Source: Pseudomonadota bacterium
GTDB lineage: Bacteria; Pseudomonadota; Gammaproteobacteria; Steroidobacterales; Steroidobacteraceae
Assembly: GCA_021822385.1 (NCBI GenBank)
Contig: JAKARC010000005.1
Coordinates: 1 to 64,000 of the forward strand
Reading direction: 5' to 3'
Length of the DNA: 64,000 nt
Under the pieces are notes generated by a model, which saw only the letters and a list, made by a program, of their open reading frames with translations, had not been told where the DNA came from and ran no database searches. Position 1 is the first letter of the stretch. Every line of letters starts with the position of its first letter. Below, piece after piece: positions 41,365-51,204 of this stretch. Both the position numbers and the translations under genes were made by a program.

Positions 41365-42555
41365 TCAGGCGCCCGCGCGGCCCTCCCGCTCGATGAACGC
41401 GCGCAGATGCGCTGCGGCCGCAGCGAGTGTCGCGTCGCGCTTGGCGATGCACAGCCGCACGAGCGCGAGCGGCGGCGGCTCGGCATAAAAGGGCGAAAGC
41501 GGGATCGAGGCGACGCCCGCCTCGGTGAGCAGGCGCTCGGCGAACGCGCAATCCCCGGGTGGGGCGAGCGCGCTGAAGTCGAGCAGCTGAAAGAAGGTGC
41601 CCTGGGCCGGCGGCAGACGCAGCGGGCCGTCCGCGAGCGCGGCGCGCAGCCGATCGCGCTTGGCGGTGAAGAATGCTGCCAGATCGGCACCCGTCCCGGG
41701 CCGCAGCTGCAGGTACTCGGCGATTGCCCACTGCAGCGGGTGTGCGATGCTGAAGGTGTTGAACTGGTGCACCTTGCGCAGCTCGCCGGTGAGCTCGGCC
41801 GGAGCGACCGCATAACCCACGCGCAGCCCGGTGGCGTGCAGGGTCTTGCCGAACGAGAATACGGCCAGACTGCGCACGCGCAGCTCCGGATGCTGCAGCA
41901 CCGAGACATGCGCACGGCCGTCGAACACCATGTGTTCGTAGACCTCATCGGCAAGCACCGTGATGTCGTGCTGCCGGATCACCGCCGCAAGTGCCGCCAG
42001 ATCCGCCGCCGTCGCCACCGTACAGGTCGGATTGTGCGGCGAGTTGAACAGGATCAGCCGCGTGCGCGGGCTCAGCGCCGCGCGTACCCGGTCCCAGTCG
42101 TAGCGGAATTCCGGTGGCACGAGCGGCACATGCACGCAGCGCGCTCCGGCCAGGCGCACCGCCGGGGCGTACGCGTCGTAGGCCGGATCGAATACGATCA
42201 CCTCATCGCCGTGGCCGACCAGTGCCTGAATGCCCGAGTAGATCGCCTCGGTCGCACCCTGGGTAATGGTGATCTCGGTATGTGGATCGGCCCGCACCGC
42301 GTAGAGTGCGGCCATTTTTGCCGCGATCCGCTCGCGCAGCACCGGCAGTCCCTCCATCGGGGCATACTGATTGTGGCCGGCGCGCATGGCGCGGCCGACC
42401 AGTTCCGCCAGCAACGGATCGATATCGTAGTCCGGAAAGCCCTGCCCGAGGTTGATGGCGCCGAGCGCCTGCGCACGACGCGAGATGACCGTGAAGATCG
42501 TGGTGCCGACTTCGGGCAGCTTGCTGCGCGCGCTCCAGTGCATCGCGACGGACAT
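41365..42555 (-). CDS. PLP-dependent class I aminotransferase (methionine aminotransferase YbdL-like)
   Basis: ALGAINLGQGFPDYDIDPLL, FNSPHNPTCTVATAADL, LAVFSFGKTLHATGLRVGYAV. Confidence 0.92.
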   Translation of the reverse strand: MSVAMHWSARSKLPEVGTTIFTVISRRAQALGAINLGQGFPDYDIDPLLAELVGRAMRAGHNQYAPMEGLPVLRERIAAKMAALYAVRADPHTEITITQGATEAIYSGIQALVGHGDEVIVFDPAYDAYAPAVRLAGARCVHVPLVPPEFRYDWDRVRAALSPRTRLILFNSPHNPTCTVATAADLAALAAVIRQHDITVLADEVYEHMVFDGRAHVSVLQHPELRVRSLAVFSFGKTLHATGLRVGYAVAPAELTGELRKVHQFNTFSIAHPLQWAIAEYLQLRPGTGADLAAFFTAKRDRLRAALADGPLRLPPAQGTFFQLLDFSALAPPGDCAFAERLLTEAGVASIPLSPFYAEPPPLALVRLCIAKRDATLAAAAAHLRAFIEREGRAGA

Positions 42556-42571
42556 GCCGCCGAGTCCGGCC

Positions 42572-43321
42572 TCAGGCGTCGGCTTCGGCTGCCGCGAGCG
42601 CCGCGCCGATCACCCCGGCCTGCCCGGCGAAGCGGGCCGGCAGGACGCGCGCCTGCGAGCGCAGCAACGGCGCAAAGTCTTCGAACCGCTCGCTGATCGC
42701 ACCGCCGAGAATGAACAGATCCGGCCAGAACAATGCGTACAGGCGCTGCAGATACACGTTCACCCGCTCGATCCACTCCGGCCAGTCGAGCTTCTCCACC
42801 GTCTTCACGTGCGCCGAGGCCCACTTCTCCGCGTCCATGCCATTTAACTCCATGTGCCCGAACTCGGTGTTGGGAAACAGATGCCCGGCGGAAAACAGCG
42901 CCGTGCCAATGCCCGTGCCGAAGGTGAGCATGATCGCCGTGCCGGTTTCACCGCGGCCGGCGCCAAAACGCATCTCGGCCAAGCCGGCCGCATCGGCGTC
43001 GTTCAGAAAGAGCGCGGGCCGATCGAGCGCCTGACGTACGAGTTCTGCGCCGTCGGTGCCGATCCACGCCTGATCGACATTGGCAGCGGTGCGCGCGCGG
43101 CCCTGCTTGATCGCCGCCGGAAAGGCGAGACCGATCCGCCCGCGGGCCGCCGGCAGCCGGGCCGCGAGCCCGGCGATCACCGGCACCATTGCCGTCGGCG
43201 TCGCCGGTCGGGGCGTCGGCGCGGCGATCAGTTCGCCGAGCAGCTTCCCGGCCGACACATCCACGACGCCGGCCTTGATCGAGGAGCCGCCGACATCGAT
43301 ACCCAACATCTTTTCCGTCAT
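42572..43321 (-). CDS. ppgK: Polyphosphate-glucose phosphotransferase-like ROK kinase
   Basis: MLGIDVGGSSIKAGVVD, FLNDADAAGLAEMRFGAG, TFGTGIGTALFSAGHLFPNTEFGHMELNGMDAEKWAS. Confidence 0.87.
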   Translation of the reverse strand: MTEKMLGIDVGGSSIKAGVVDVSAGKLLGELIAAPTPRPATPTAMVPVIAGLAARLPAARGRIGLAFPAAIKQGRARTAANVDQAWIGTDGAELVRQALDRPALFLNDADAAGLAEMRFGAGRGETGTAIMLTFGTGIGTALFSAGHLFPNTEFGHMELNGMDAEKWASAHVKTVEKLDWPEWIERVNVYLQRLYALFWPDLFILGGAISERFEDFAPLLRSQARVLPARFAGQAGVIGAALAAAEADA

Positions 43322-43419
43322 GCTTCGTGCGTGCCTGTGTGTCGCCGCGGGAGACCCGAGCGCGCGCCGGGGCGCGGCGGGGCCATGAGTATTGCGATTG
43401 GCTGTGCCGCGCGCAAGAC

Positions 43420-44760
43420 TCAGACGTTCAGCAGCAGATGCTCGCGCTCCCAGGAGCTGATCACCTGCAGGAACACCTCGTATTCGGCCTCCTTGACGAT
43501 GGTGAACGCCGACACGAACGACTCGCCGAGCAGCTTCACCAGAGCGGGGCTCGCGCGCAGCGCCCGCAGCGCCTCATCGAGCGAACGGGGCAGACCGAAG
43601 GGCAGATCGTGCGCGCTGCCTGAGATCGGATCGGAGGGCTGCAGCCCCTCGATCATCCCGAGATAGCCGCAGGCGAGCGAGGCCGCGAGCGCGATATAGG
43701 GATTGGCATCGGCGCCGCAGATGCGATTCTCGACCCGGCGATCCTCGGGCGCGGACATCGGCACGCGCAGGCCCGCCGTGCGGTTGTCGTATCCCCAGTG
43801 CGCATTGATCGGCGCCGACAGATATCGGGTCAGGCGCCGGTAGGAATTGACGTTGGCGCAGAACAGCGCCATGGCCGCCGGCAGGTACTTCTGCAAACCG
43901 CCGATGTGGGCGAAGAACAGCTTCGAGGGAGTACCGTCGGCGTTGCTGAACACGTTGCGCCGCGATTTGAGGTCGACGACGCTCTGGTGGATGTGCATAG
44001 CGCTGCCGGGCTCCTTGGCATGCGGCTTGGCCATGAATGTGGCATACATCTTGTGGCGCAGCGCCGCCTCGCGCGCCGTGCGCTTGAAGAGAAAGGCCTG
44101 ATCGGCCAGATCGAGCGGATGGCCATGGATCAGGTTGATCTCCATCTGCGCCGGACCGTCCTCATGGATCAGAGTGTCGATCTCGATGTCCTGGTCCTCG
44201 CAGAACTGGTAGATGTCATCGAACAACGGATCGAATTCGTTGACGGCCGCGATGCTGTAGGACTGGCGCCCGGGCTCGGCGCGCCCGGAGCGCCCGACCG
44301 GCGGACGCAGCGGATAGTCGGCGTCCTTGTTCTGCTCGACCAGGTAGAACTCGAGCTCCGGCGCCACGATCGGCTCCCAGCCGCGCTGCGCATACAGCTC
44401 GACGATGTTGCGCAGCACGTGCCGCGGCGCCATGGTCACTCGCCGCCCGTCGGCGTAGAAACAATCGTGGATGACCTGTGCGGTCGGCTCGGCCGCCCAT
44501 GGCACACGCCGGACCGTCTTCGGATCGGCCTTCAAAACGATATCGATCTCCGCCGGGCTCATCGCGGCAGCGGTTTCGGGCGGGTAGTCGCCCGTGACCG
44601 TCTGCAGGAATACGCTCTCGGGCAGGCGCATCCCGCCATCCTCGGCGAACTTCGCCGCCGGCATGATCTTGCCGCGCGCAATGCCGGCCATGTCCGGGAT
44701 GATGGCCTCGACCTCGGAAATGCCATGATCCCGGAAAAACTGACTCAATTCACTCACCAT
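43420..44760 (-). CDS. puuA: Glutamine synthetase family protein (gamma-glutamylputrescine synthetase-like)
   Basis: IIPDMAGIARGKIMPAAKFAEDGGMRLPESVFLQTVTGDYP, GPAQMEINLIHG, GSAMHIHQSVVDL, NPYIALAASLACGYLGM. Confidence 0.87.
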   Translation of the reverse strand: MVSELSQFFRDHGISEVEAIIPDMAGIARGKIMPAAKFAEDGGMRLPESVFLQTVTGDYPPETAAAMSPAEIDIVLKADPKTVRRVPWAAEPTAQVIHDCFYADGRRVTMAPRHVLRNIVELYAQRGWEPIVAPELEFYLVEQNKDADYPLRPPVGRSGRAEPGRQSYSIAAVNEFDPLFDDIYQFCEDQDIEIDTLIHEDGPAQMEINLIHGHPLDLADQAFLFKRTAREAALRHKMYATFMAKPHAKEPGSAMHIHQSVVDLKSRRNVFSNADGTPSKLFFAHIGGLQKYLPAAMALFCANVNSYRRLTRYLSAPINAHWGYDNRTAGLRVPMSAPEDRRVENRICGADANPYIALAASLACGYLGMIEGLQPSDPISGSAHDLPFGLPRSLDEALRALRASPALVKLLGESFVSAFTIVKEAEYEVFLQVISSWEREHLLLNV

Positions 44761-44771
44761 GGGGATGCCTT

Positions 44772-45533
44772 TTAACGGGCGCGGGCGCGGGCGCGCTCGC
44801 GGCACGCTGCGCCGAAAGCGGCAAACAGTGCGCGGGAGAGAGGATTATCCAGGACCTTCCACTCGGGATGCCACTGCACCGCGAGCGCGAACTGGGGTGC
44901 GGCTGCCACACGGAACGCCTCGATCAGTCCATCGGGCGCGCGTGCTTCGACCGCAAGCCCGCCGCCGAGTCGCTCGATGCCCTGCCAGTGCAGGGAGTTC
45001 ACCCGCACCCGATCCACGCCCGCAAGCTCGCGCAGCAGGCCATCGGGCTCGAGCGTGACCTCGTGTGCCGGCCCATACTGCACGTCGAGCGGTTGCGTCT
45101 CGTCGTCGCGATGATCCAGGTGCCCCGGAACCTCATGCACGCGCTGGTGCAGGCTGCCGCCGAAGGCCACGTTGATCTCCTGGAAGCCCCGGCAGATCCC
45201 GAGGATCGGCACGCTGCAGGCCACGGCCCGGCGGATCAGCGGCAGCGTGGTGGCATCGCGGGCCGGATCGTGCAACGTTCCGGGCACGCTCGGCGGACCA
45301 TCGTAATGATGCGGCTCGATGTTCGACGGGCTGCCGGTAAACAGCAGCCCGTCGAGACGGTCGATGAGCGCCTCGAAGCCGAGCGCCTCGGCGAGCGGTG
45401 GGATCAGCACCGGCAGCGCATCGGCCGCATCGAGCAGGGCACGGGCGTACTTCTCCGGCACCGCATGAAACGGCTGGGGGCCGATCACGCGCCGGTCGGC
45501 GGGCAGACCAATGAGGGGGCGCACCATTGACAT
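44772..45533 (-). CDS. puuD: Class I glutamine amidotransferase-like, gamma-glutamyl-GABA hydrolase
   Basis: LDGLLFTGSPSNIEPHHY, VPILGICRGFQEINVAFGGSLHQ, LAVQWHPEWK. Confidence 0.9.
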   Translation of the reverse strand: MSMVRPLIGLPADRRVIGPQPFHAVPEKYARALLDAADALPVLIPPLAEALGFEALIDRLDGLLFTGSPSNIEPHHYDGPPSVPGTLHDPARDATTLPLIRRAVACSVPILGICRGFQEINVAFGGSLHQRVHEVPGHLDHRDDETQPLDVQYGPAHEVTLEPDGLLRELAGVDRVRVNSLHWQGIERLGGGLAVEARAPDGLIEAFRVAAAPQFALAVQWHPEWKVLDNPLSRALFAAFGAACRERARARAR

Positions 45534-45563
45534 GGGTGTAACGGCTATTATACGGGCATCATC

Positions 45564-46832
45564 ATGCCCGACGCTCACGCGCCGTCCTACTATGCGGCCT
45601 CGGTTCACAGTCTTGCCGCTCGAGCCGCACTCCTCGGCAGTGTGCGCGCGGACGTGTGCGTGGTCGGAGCTGGGATCTCAGGCTGCTCGGCGGCCCTGCA
45701 CCTGGCGGAGCGCGGCTATTCGGTGGCGCTGCTCGAGCGACACCGGATCGGCTGGGGTGCTTCCGGCCGCAGCGGCGGCCAGGTCCTGCACGGGGTCGCG
45801 TGCGACCCGGCGGTGCTCGAGCATCTGCTCGGCGCCGATGATGCGCGCGCAGTGTGGGAGAGCGCGAACGAGGCGGTCGGCCTCACGCGCGCACTGATCG
45901 AGCGGCACCGGATCGCCTGCGATTGGGCCGAAGGTCATCTGCTCACGGCGATCAAGCCCCGGCATGATCGGGCATTGCGCGCGCACATCGAGTCTTTGCG
46001 CCTGCGCTTCAATTATCACAGCGTGCGCTACGTTGCACGCACCGAGCTGCGCGCGCTGCTCGACAGTCCGCGCTACATCAGTGCGATGTTCGATGCCTGG
46101 GGCGGACATCTGCACCCCCTCGCCTATACCTTAGGCTTGGCAGCAGCGGCGGAACGGGCAGGCGCGCGCATATTCGAGGACAGCCCGGCGATCGAGATCG
46201 CGCCCGGCCGCGTGTGCACCCCGGCAGGGGAAGTGCGTGCCGCGCACATCGTGCTCTGCGGCAACGCATACCTCGGCGCGACGGTGCCGGCCCTCGCGAG
46301 CAGAATCATGGCTGTCGCGGCGCACGTGATCGCCACCGAGCCGTTGGACGCGGCACGCGCCGCCGCGCTGATCGCCAACAACGCGGCCGTCAGCGACATG
46401 AACTGGGTACTCGATTACTTCCGCCGCACCGCCGATCACCGCCTGCTGTTCGGCGGCCCGATCCGCTATGCCCGCGGCACGGATGTCGCAATCCACCCGG
46501 ATACGCGCGCCCGAATGCTGCGCGTGTTCCCCCAGCTCGCCAGCACGCGCATCGAGTATGCCTGGAGCGGTCTGCTCGATCTCACCGCGAACCGCGCCCC
46601 GCACTTTGGCCGGATTTCGCCCGAGATCTATTTCGTACAGGGCTTCTCCGGACACGGCATCGCACTCGCCGGCTTGGCGGGCAAGCTCATCGCGGCTGCA
46701 ATCGCCGGCCAGGCCGAGCGCTTCGATGTGTTCGCGCGCATCCCGCACCGGCCCTTTCCGGGCGGCATGCGCGCGCGCCGGCCGCTGCTGGCGCTGGCGA
46801 TGCTCTACTACCGTCTGCTCGACCTGCTGTAA
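45564..46832 (+). CDS. puuB: FAD-dependent oxidoreductase (gamma-glutamylputrescine oxidase-like)
   Basis: DVCVVGAGISGCSAALHLAERGYSVALLERHRIGWGASGRSGGQVLHG; YFVQGFSGHGIALAGLAGKL. Confidence 0.88.
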   Translation: MPDAHAPSYYAASVHSLAARAALLGSVRADVCVVGAGISGCSAALHLAERGYSVALLERHRIGWGASGRSGGQVLHGVACDPAVLEHLLGADDARAVWESANEAVGLTRALIERHRIACDWAEGHLLTAIKPRHDRALRAHIESLRLRFNYHSVRYVARTELRALLDSPRYISAMFDAWGGHLHPLAYTLGLAAAAERAGARIFEDSPAIEIAPGRVCTPAGEVRAAHIVLCGNAYLGATVPALASRIMAVAAHVIATEPLDAARAAALIANNAAVSDMNWVLDYFRRTADHRLLFGGPIRYARGTDVAIHPDTRARMLRVFPQLASTRIEYAWSGLLDLTANRAPHFGRISPEIYFVQGFSGHGIALAGLAGKLIAAAIAGQAERFDVFARIPHRPFPGGMRARRPLLALAMLYYRLLDLL

Positions 46833-46875
46833 GCCATCGCATCCCGCGGCGGTGCGCGCACTGCCAACGGTGCCG

Positions 46876-47901
46876 CTAGAGCAGCTCGGCGATCTGCACG
46901 GCGTTCAAGGCCGCGCCCTTCAACAACTGATCCCCGGCCACGAACAGCGCGATCGAGCGGCCGCTCGGATCGGACAGATCCGCGCGAATGCGGCCGACCA
47001 GAATCTCATCGGCACCCGAGGCATCCACCGGCATGGGAAAGTAGTTGCGCGGCCGATCATCGACCAGCTTCACTCCTACGGCCGACGCGACCAGCGTCCG
47101 CACCTCCTCCGGGGTGATCGGCCGCTCGCACTCGAAATTGATCGCGATCGAATGCGCACGCAGCACCGGCACGCGCACGCAGGTCGCGCTCACCCGGATG
47201 GCCGGATCACCATAGATCTTGCGGGTCTCGTGCAGCGCCTTCAGCTCCTCCTCGTTGTAACCGCTGTCCGGATCAACGGCCGAATTGTGGCTGAAAAGGT
47301 TGAAGGCGTAGGGGTGCGGCAGGACGCGCGGAGTGAATGGTTGCCCGGCGAGATAGGCGCCGGTCGCCGCGCGCAGCTCCTCCATCGCGGCGGCACCGCC
47401 GCCCGAGGCTGCCTGATAGGTCGAGAGGATCAGGCGCCGGATTGGATTGCGGCGGTGTATCGGCCAGAGCGGCGTGATCGCGATGATGGTCGAGCAGTTT
47501 GGGTTGGCGATGATGCCGCGATGCGTCTTGACCGCCTGTGGGTTGATTTCCGGCACGACGAGCGGCACGGCCGGATCGCGCCGGAATGCCGAGGAGTTGT
47601 CGACGACGATCGCACCCTGCGCGACGGCAAGCGGTGCAAAGCGCTTGGAAATGCCACTGCCGGCAGAGAACAACGCAATGTCGATGCCGCCAAAGGAATT
47701 CTCCTCAAGTGCCTCGACCGGCAGTTGCTCGCCGCGAAACGGCAGTGTCCTGCCCGCCGAGCGCGCCGAGGCGAACAGACGCAGCTCGGCGAGCGGGAAC
47801 GAACGCTGTTCGAGACAACGGAGCATCTCGACACCGACGGCCCCGGTGGCCCCGACGACCGCAACCACCGGCGCGGTGCCCGCTGGATGACCCAATGACA
47901 T
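46876..47901 (-). CDS. asd: Aspartate-semialdehyde dehydrogenase
   Basis: VAVVGATGAVGVEMLRCLEQRSFPLAELRLFASARSAGRTLPF, NPNCSTIIAITPLWPIH. Confidence 0.93.
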   Translation of the reverse strand: MSLGHPAGTAPVVAVVGATGAVGVEMLRCLEQRSFPLAELRLFASARSAGRTLPFRGEQLPVEALEENSFGGIDIALFSAGSGISKRFAPLAVAQGAIVVDNSSAFRRDPAVPLVVPEINPQAVKTHRGIIANPNCSTIIAITPLWPIHRRNPIRRLILSTYQAASGGGAAAMEELRAATGAYLAGQPFTPRVLPHPYAFNLFSHNSAVDPDSGYNEEELKALHETRKIYGDPAIRVSATCVRVPVLRAHSIAINFECERPITPEEVRTLVASAVGVKLVDDRPRNYFPMPVDASGADEILVGRIRADLSDPSGRSIALFVAGDQLLKGAALNAVQIAELL

Positions 47902-47924
47902 GTGCAGACTCCAATCACACGGAT

Positions 47925-47959
47925 AAAAAAGGGCCCCGACGGTCGCTCCGGCGGGGCCC
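47925..47959 (-). terminator. Intrinsic terminator in asd leader
   Basis: Minus strand GGGCCCCGCCGGAGCGACCGTCGGGGCCC followed by TTTTTT, about 23 nt before the asd ATG. Confidence 0.82.
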
Positions 47960-47988
47960 TGGGTATTTCGTGCTGTAACCGCGAACCG

Positions 47989-48063
47989 CTAGCGCGCGCG
48001 CATCCCCAGAGCCCGGTCATGGGGCATCTTCAGGATCTTGGCGCACTTTTTTATCGCAGTCAT
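47989..48063 (-). CDS. Short ORF upstream of asd terminator, candidate leader peptide (24 aa)
   Basis: ATG ACT GCG ATA AAA AAG TGC GCC AAG ATC CTG AAG ATG ... TAG = MTAIKKCAKILKMPHDRALGMRAR*. Confidence 0.42.
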   Translation of the reverse strand: MTAIKKCAKILKMPHDRALGMRAR

Positions 48064-48669
48064 GATGCGCAGAAGCTACCCGAAGCGCCAGGCCCTGTAA
48101 AGGCGGTTTGCCCGCGCCAGGGACGATTTTGTCCTACCCCCACAAGCTCCTGAGGAAAGAATGAGCATGTGATCGGAGGGGTTCCCCCTGCGCTTACCGT
48201 ATGCCGTAAGCCCGCGGTGGGATGGGGTCCGGGGGATGCACGGAGAGATCGAGGTGCGGCGGATGCAGCGCAACGAGGAGCACGCTATCACGCCTGGATG
48301 CAAGCGCACCCTGACCGGGGGCGCTGCTGCTGCGACCCTGAAGTGCCCGGTCGGCTGGCGCTAGCAGCGGCCGCACACGCGGTTGCATCTGCTTGCCAAC
48401 AGCACACGGATTTGCGTTTTGCCTGATTGGCACCGAACATCGCTTCGCGCACGTTGACGCTGTGCGAGCGATACCGCGGGGGAGATTGGCTCGAGGCGTC
48501 CGGCCATCCGATCGCATTGCTCGCGACCTTTCTAGATCCGCAGCATCATGGCAGCACGCGCTAGCGGGCTTCCAATTGCACGTATGTCGAGGCCACGCGC
48601 AGGCGCTTTTGGGTCAAGCCCATCCGGGCCGCCGTACGCTCATGGAGTGGCAAAACTGATGTTCACCGC

Positions 48670-49460
48670 CGCCCCGATCGGCACCGCGTGCCGAGCCTAC
48701 GGATCATCCGCGCTGTGGTCCTCCGCATCGGTCCGTAATCGCTCGCTCAGGCTCTGCAACGCTGGACGGCACAGTTCGCTGCGCACGATTCCATCCTGGC
48801 CCTCGATGGCAAGACCCTGGCAGCGCGACCGATCCGAGCACCTTCAAACAGACCCACGAGATAAAAGCCGCAATCCCGCTGCTCGCGGGGCTCGACCTTC
48901 GGGCGGAGGACATCACCGCCCATGCGCGGCTGACCCAACGCGTCATCGCCGAGTTCATCTGCCGCCGCGGCGCGCACTACCACTTCATCATCAAGGGCAA
49001 TCGACCGGCACTGCTGACCGACCGCGAGCGCTATTTTAAGGCCCACACCAGTGCGCACTTCACCGAGACCTCCTGCGATCATGAGCGCATCGAGACCCGC
49101 TCCATCTGGGTCAGCGATGCCCTCAACGGCGGTCTCGACTTCCCCGAGGTCCATCAGGCCTGCCTCATCGAGCGGCAGGCCCTGAAGAGGAAAACTGACA
49201 CACTCTCCGGCGAACTCGCTTACGACATCACCAGCCGTCCGGCCGCTCAGGACAGCCCCCAGCGCCAGCTCGAGATCGACCGTGGCCGTTATCTGCTTGA
49301 ATGGAACTTCGACGAGAGTCGTGGTCGTGTCCGCACCGGTCGCGGCCAGCAAAACGTCGCGCAGCTGCGCAGCTGGGCTCTCTCGGTCAATCCGCCTAGC
49401 CTGCCACCCCCTCGCCGCGACTCTGCTCAAGCTCAACCGCAATGTTCGTTCGCGCATTGA
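48670..49460 (+). mobile_element. Degenerate ISAs1-like transposase remnant
   Basis: LAQALQRWTAQFAAHDSILALDGKTL then, in another frame, THEIKAAIPLLAGLDLRAEDITAHARLTQRVIAEFICRRGAHYHFIIKGNRPALL...HERIETRSIWVSDALN...YDITSR...EWNFDESRGRVRTGRGQQNVAQLRSWAL; stop and frameshift present, central part missing. Confidence 0.8.
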
Positions 49461-49777
49461 TGACCGGCTCATGACCGGCAGTGCCCACCAACTCTCCCGG
49501 ACACCCGCTCCCTCGTCCTGCCGCCCGGGCTCCGGCCTGATCGTCCGCCCAGCCGCACAGCGCGGTGATGCGAGAACGCATTCACCGGGGTGCCTGCGCT
49601 GCGGCTCGGGGCGCCCGAACCGTGACCGCGAACACACGCTACGGTGGCCGATCCTGCTAAAACCGCGCTGCGGATACCGCTGCGCGCCTGCAGGCGCAAC
49701 AGCCGTGTCCGGGCCGCACGCGGCGCCGCACCGGTGTGGCTCGATCCGAGCCCATACCGCGGCGGCAGGAGACCTCC

Positions 49778-51187
49778 GTGAACGCAGCCTCAGAGGCGGC
49801 CATCATCCCCGAGTGGCTGCTGCCCCCGTCCGGACGCACACCCGCAACCGTCCGTCGCGCGGAGATCATCGGCGCACTCAGCTACGCGCTCGATCTCACC
49901 GAGGGTCAGCCTCCGGGCCACTGTCTGCGCTGCTGCTGGATCGGCATGCACATTGGAGAGAGGCTCGGGCTCGACACCCCCACGCGCGCCGATCTCTATT
50001 ACACACTGCTGCTGAAGGACACCGGCTGCAGCAGCAATGCCGCCCGTCTCTGGGAACTCTACGGCGGTGACGATCTGCTCACCAAGCGTGATTTCAAACT
50101 CGTCGACTCGCAAAGCCTGCTGCAGCTCGCGCGCTTCGTGCTGCGCCACGCCGGGCCCGGCGAAGCCATGCGCACGCGCTTCAAGCGGCTGGTTCATCTG
50201 TTGCGCCACGGCGAGACCCTCGCCACCGAATTGGTACACACGCGCTGCGAACGGGGCGCGGACATCGTGCGCCGCCTCGGCTTCAGCACTCGCGTCGCGG
50301 ACAGCATCTTCAGCCTGGATGAACACTGGAACGGCAAGGGCCGCCCACAGGGCCTGCGCGGTGAGGCGATTCCGATCGGTGCGCGGATTGCGCTGTTTGC
50401 TCAGGTCGTGGACGTCTTCCACACCGTCGGCGGCGAACAAGCCGTAGCCACCGAGGTCCGCCGTCGCACCCACACCTGGTTCGATCCACAAGTAAGCCGA
50501 GCGTTCTTTGCCGCGGCGCGCCGCCGTGAGTTCTGGACAGGTCTGCAGGCACAGGGGCTGAAGGAGCGGGTGCTTGCCCTCGAGCCGAGCGCCGGCAGCT
50601 TGCACGTCGATGAGCCGCTGCTCGATTCGATCGCCGCGGCGTTCGCCGACATCATCGATGCCAAGAGCAATTTCACCTATGGCCACAGTCAGCGCGTCGC
50701 CGGTTATGCCGAGGCGCTCGGCATCGAGCTCGGCCTGCCCGCCCCGCGGCGCGCCTGGTTGCGCCGCGGGGCTCTTCTGCATGACATCGGCAAGCTCGGG
50801 GTCAGCAACGGCATCCTCGACAAACCCGGCCGGCTCGACGCCGAGGAATGGACGGCGGTGAAGCGCCATGCGCGCTATACCGAGGAGATTCTCGCGCGGG
50901 TCGGCGTGTTCGGCGAACTGGCACCGATTGCCGGCGCGCATCACGAGCGGCTCGACGGTACCGGTTATCCAAAGCGCCTCGCCGGCGCGGCGATTCCCCT
51001 CGAGACACGGATCATCACGGCCTGCGACATCTTCGACGCCATCACCGCCGCGCGGCCGTACCGCGGGCCGATGCCCCTCGTTGAGGCTTTCACACTGATG
51101 GAGCGGGAACGCGACGTTGCGATCGACGGACGCTGTCTTGATGCGTTGAAGCGCACAACGCGGACCGATCCGCTCCCCGCGCGCTGA
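49778..51187 (+). CDS. HD-GYP domain protein (putative cyclic-di-GMP phosphodiesterase)
   Basis: GALLHDIGKLGVSNGILDKPGRL, HHERLDGTGYPKRLAG, IITACDIFDAITAARPYRGPM; N-terminal half resembles a second, divergent HD domain; GTG start assumed. Confidence 0.85.
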   Translation: MNAASEAAIIPEWLLPPSGRTPATVRRAEIIGALSYALDLTEGQPPGHCLRCCWIGMHIGERLGLDTPTRADLYYTLLLKDTGCSSNAARLWELYGGDDLLTKRDFKLVDSQSLLQLARFVLRHAGPGEAMRTRFKRLVHLLRHGETLATELVHTRCERGADIVRRLGFSTRVADSIFSLDEHWNGKGRPQGLRGEAIPIGARIALFAQVVDVFHTVGGEQAVATEVRRRTHTWFDPQVSRAFFAAARRREFWTGLQAQGLKERVLALEPSAGSLHVDEPLLDSIAAAFADIIDAKSNFTYGHSQRVAGYAEALGIELGLPAPRRAWLRRGALLHDIGKLGVSNGILDKPGRLDAEEWTAVKRHARYTEEILARVGVFGELAPIAGAHHERLDGTGYPKRLAGAAIPLETRIITACDIFDAITAARPYRGPMPLVEAFTLMERERDVAIDGRCLDALKRTTRTDPLPAR

Positions 51188-51204
51188 GGCGGCGAGCCGG
51201 CCGG

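Noticed and set aside
40568-41488. 306-aa plus-strand ORF in the 40.6-41.4 kb gap
   Set aside because: No start context or domain signal; composition resembles random high-GC translation
41173-42696. 507-aa plus-strand ORF
   Set aside because: Mostly antisense to the aminotransferase gene; no domain signal
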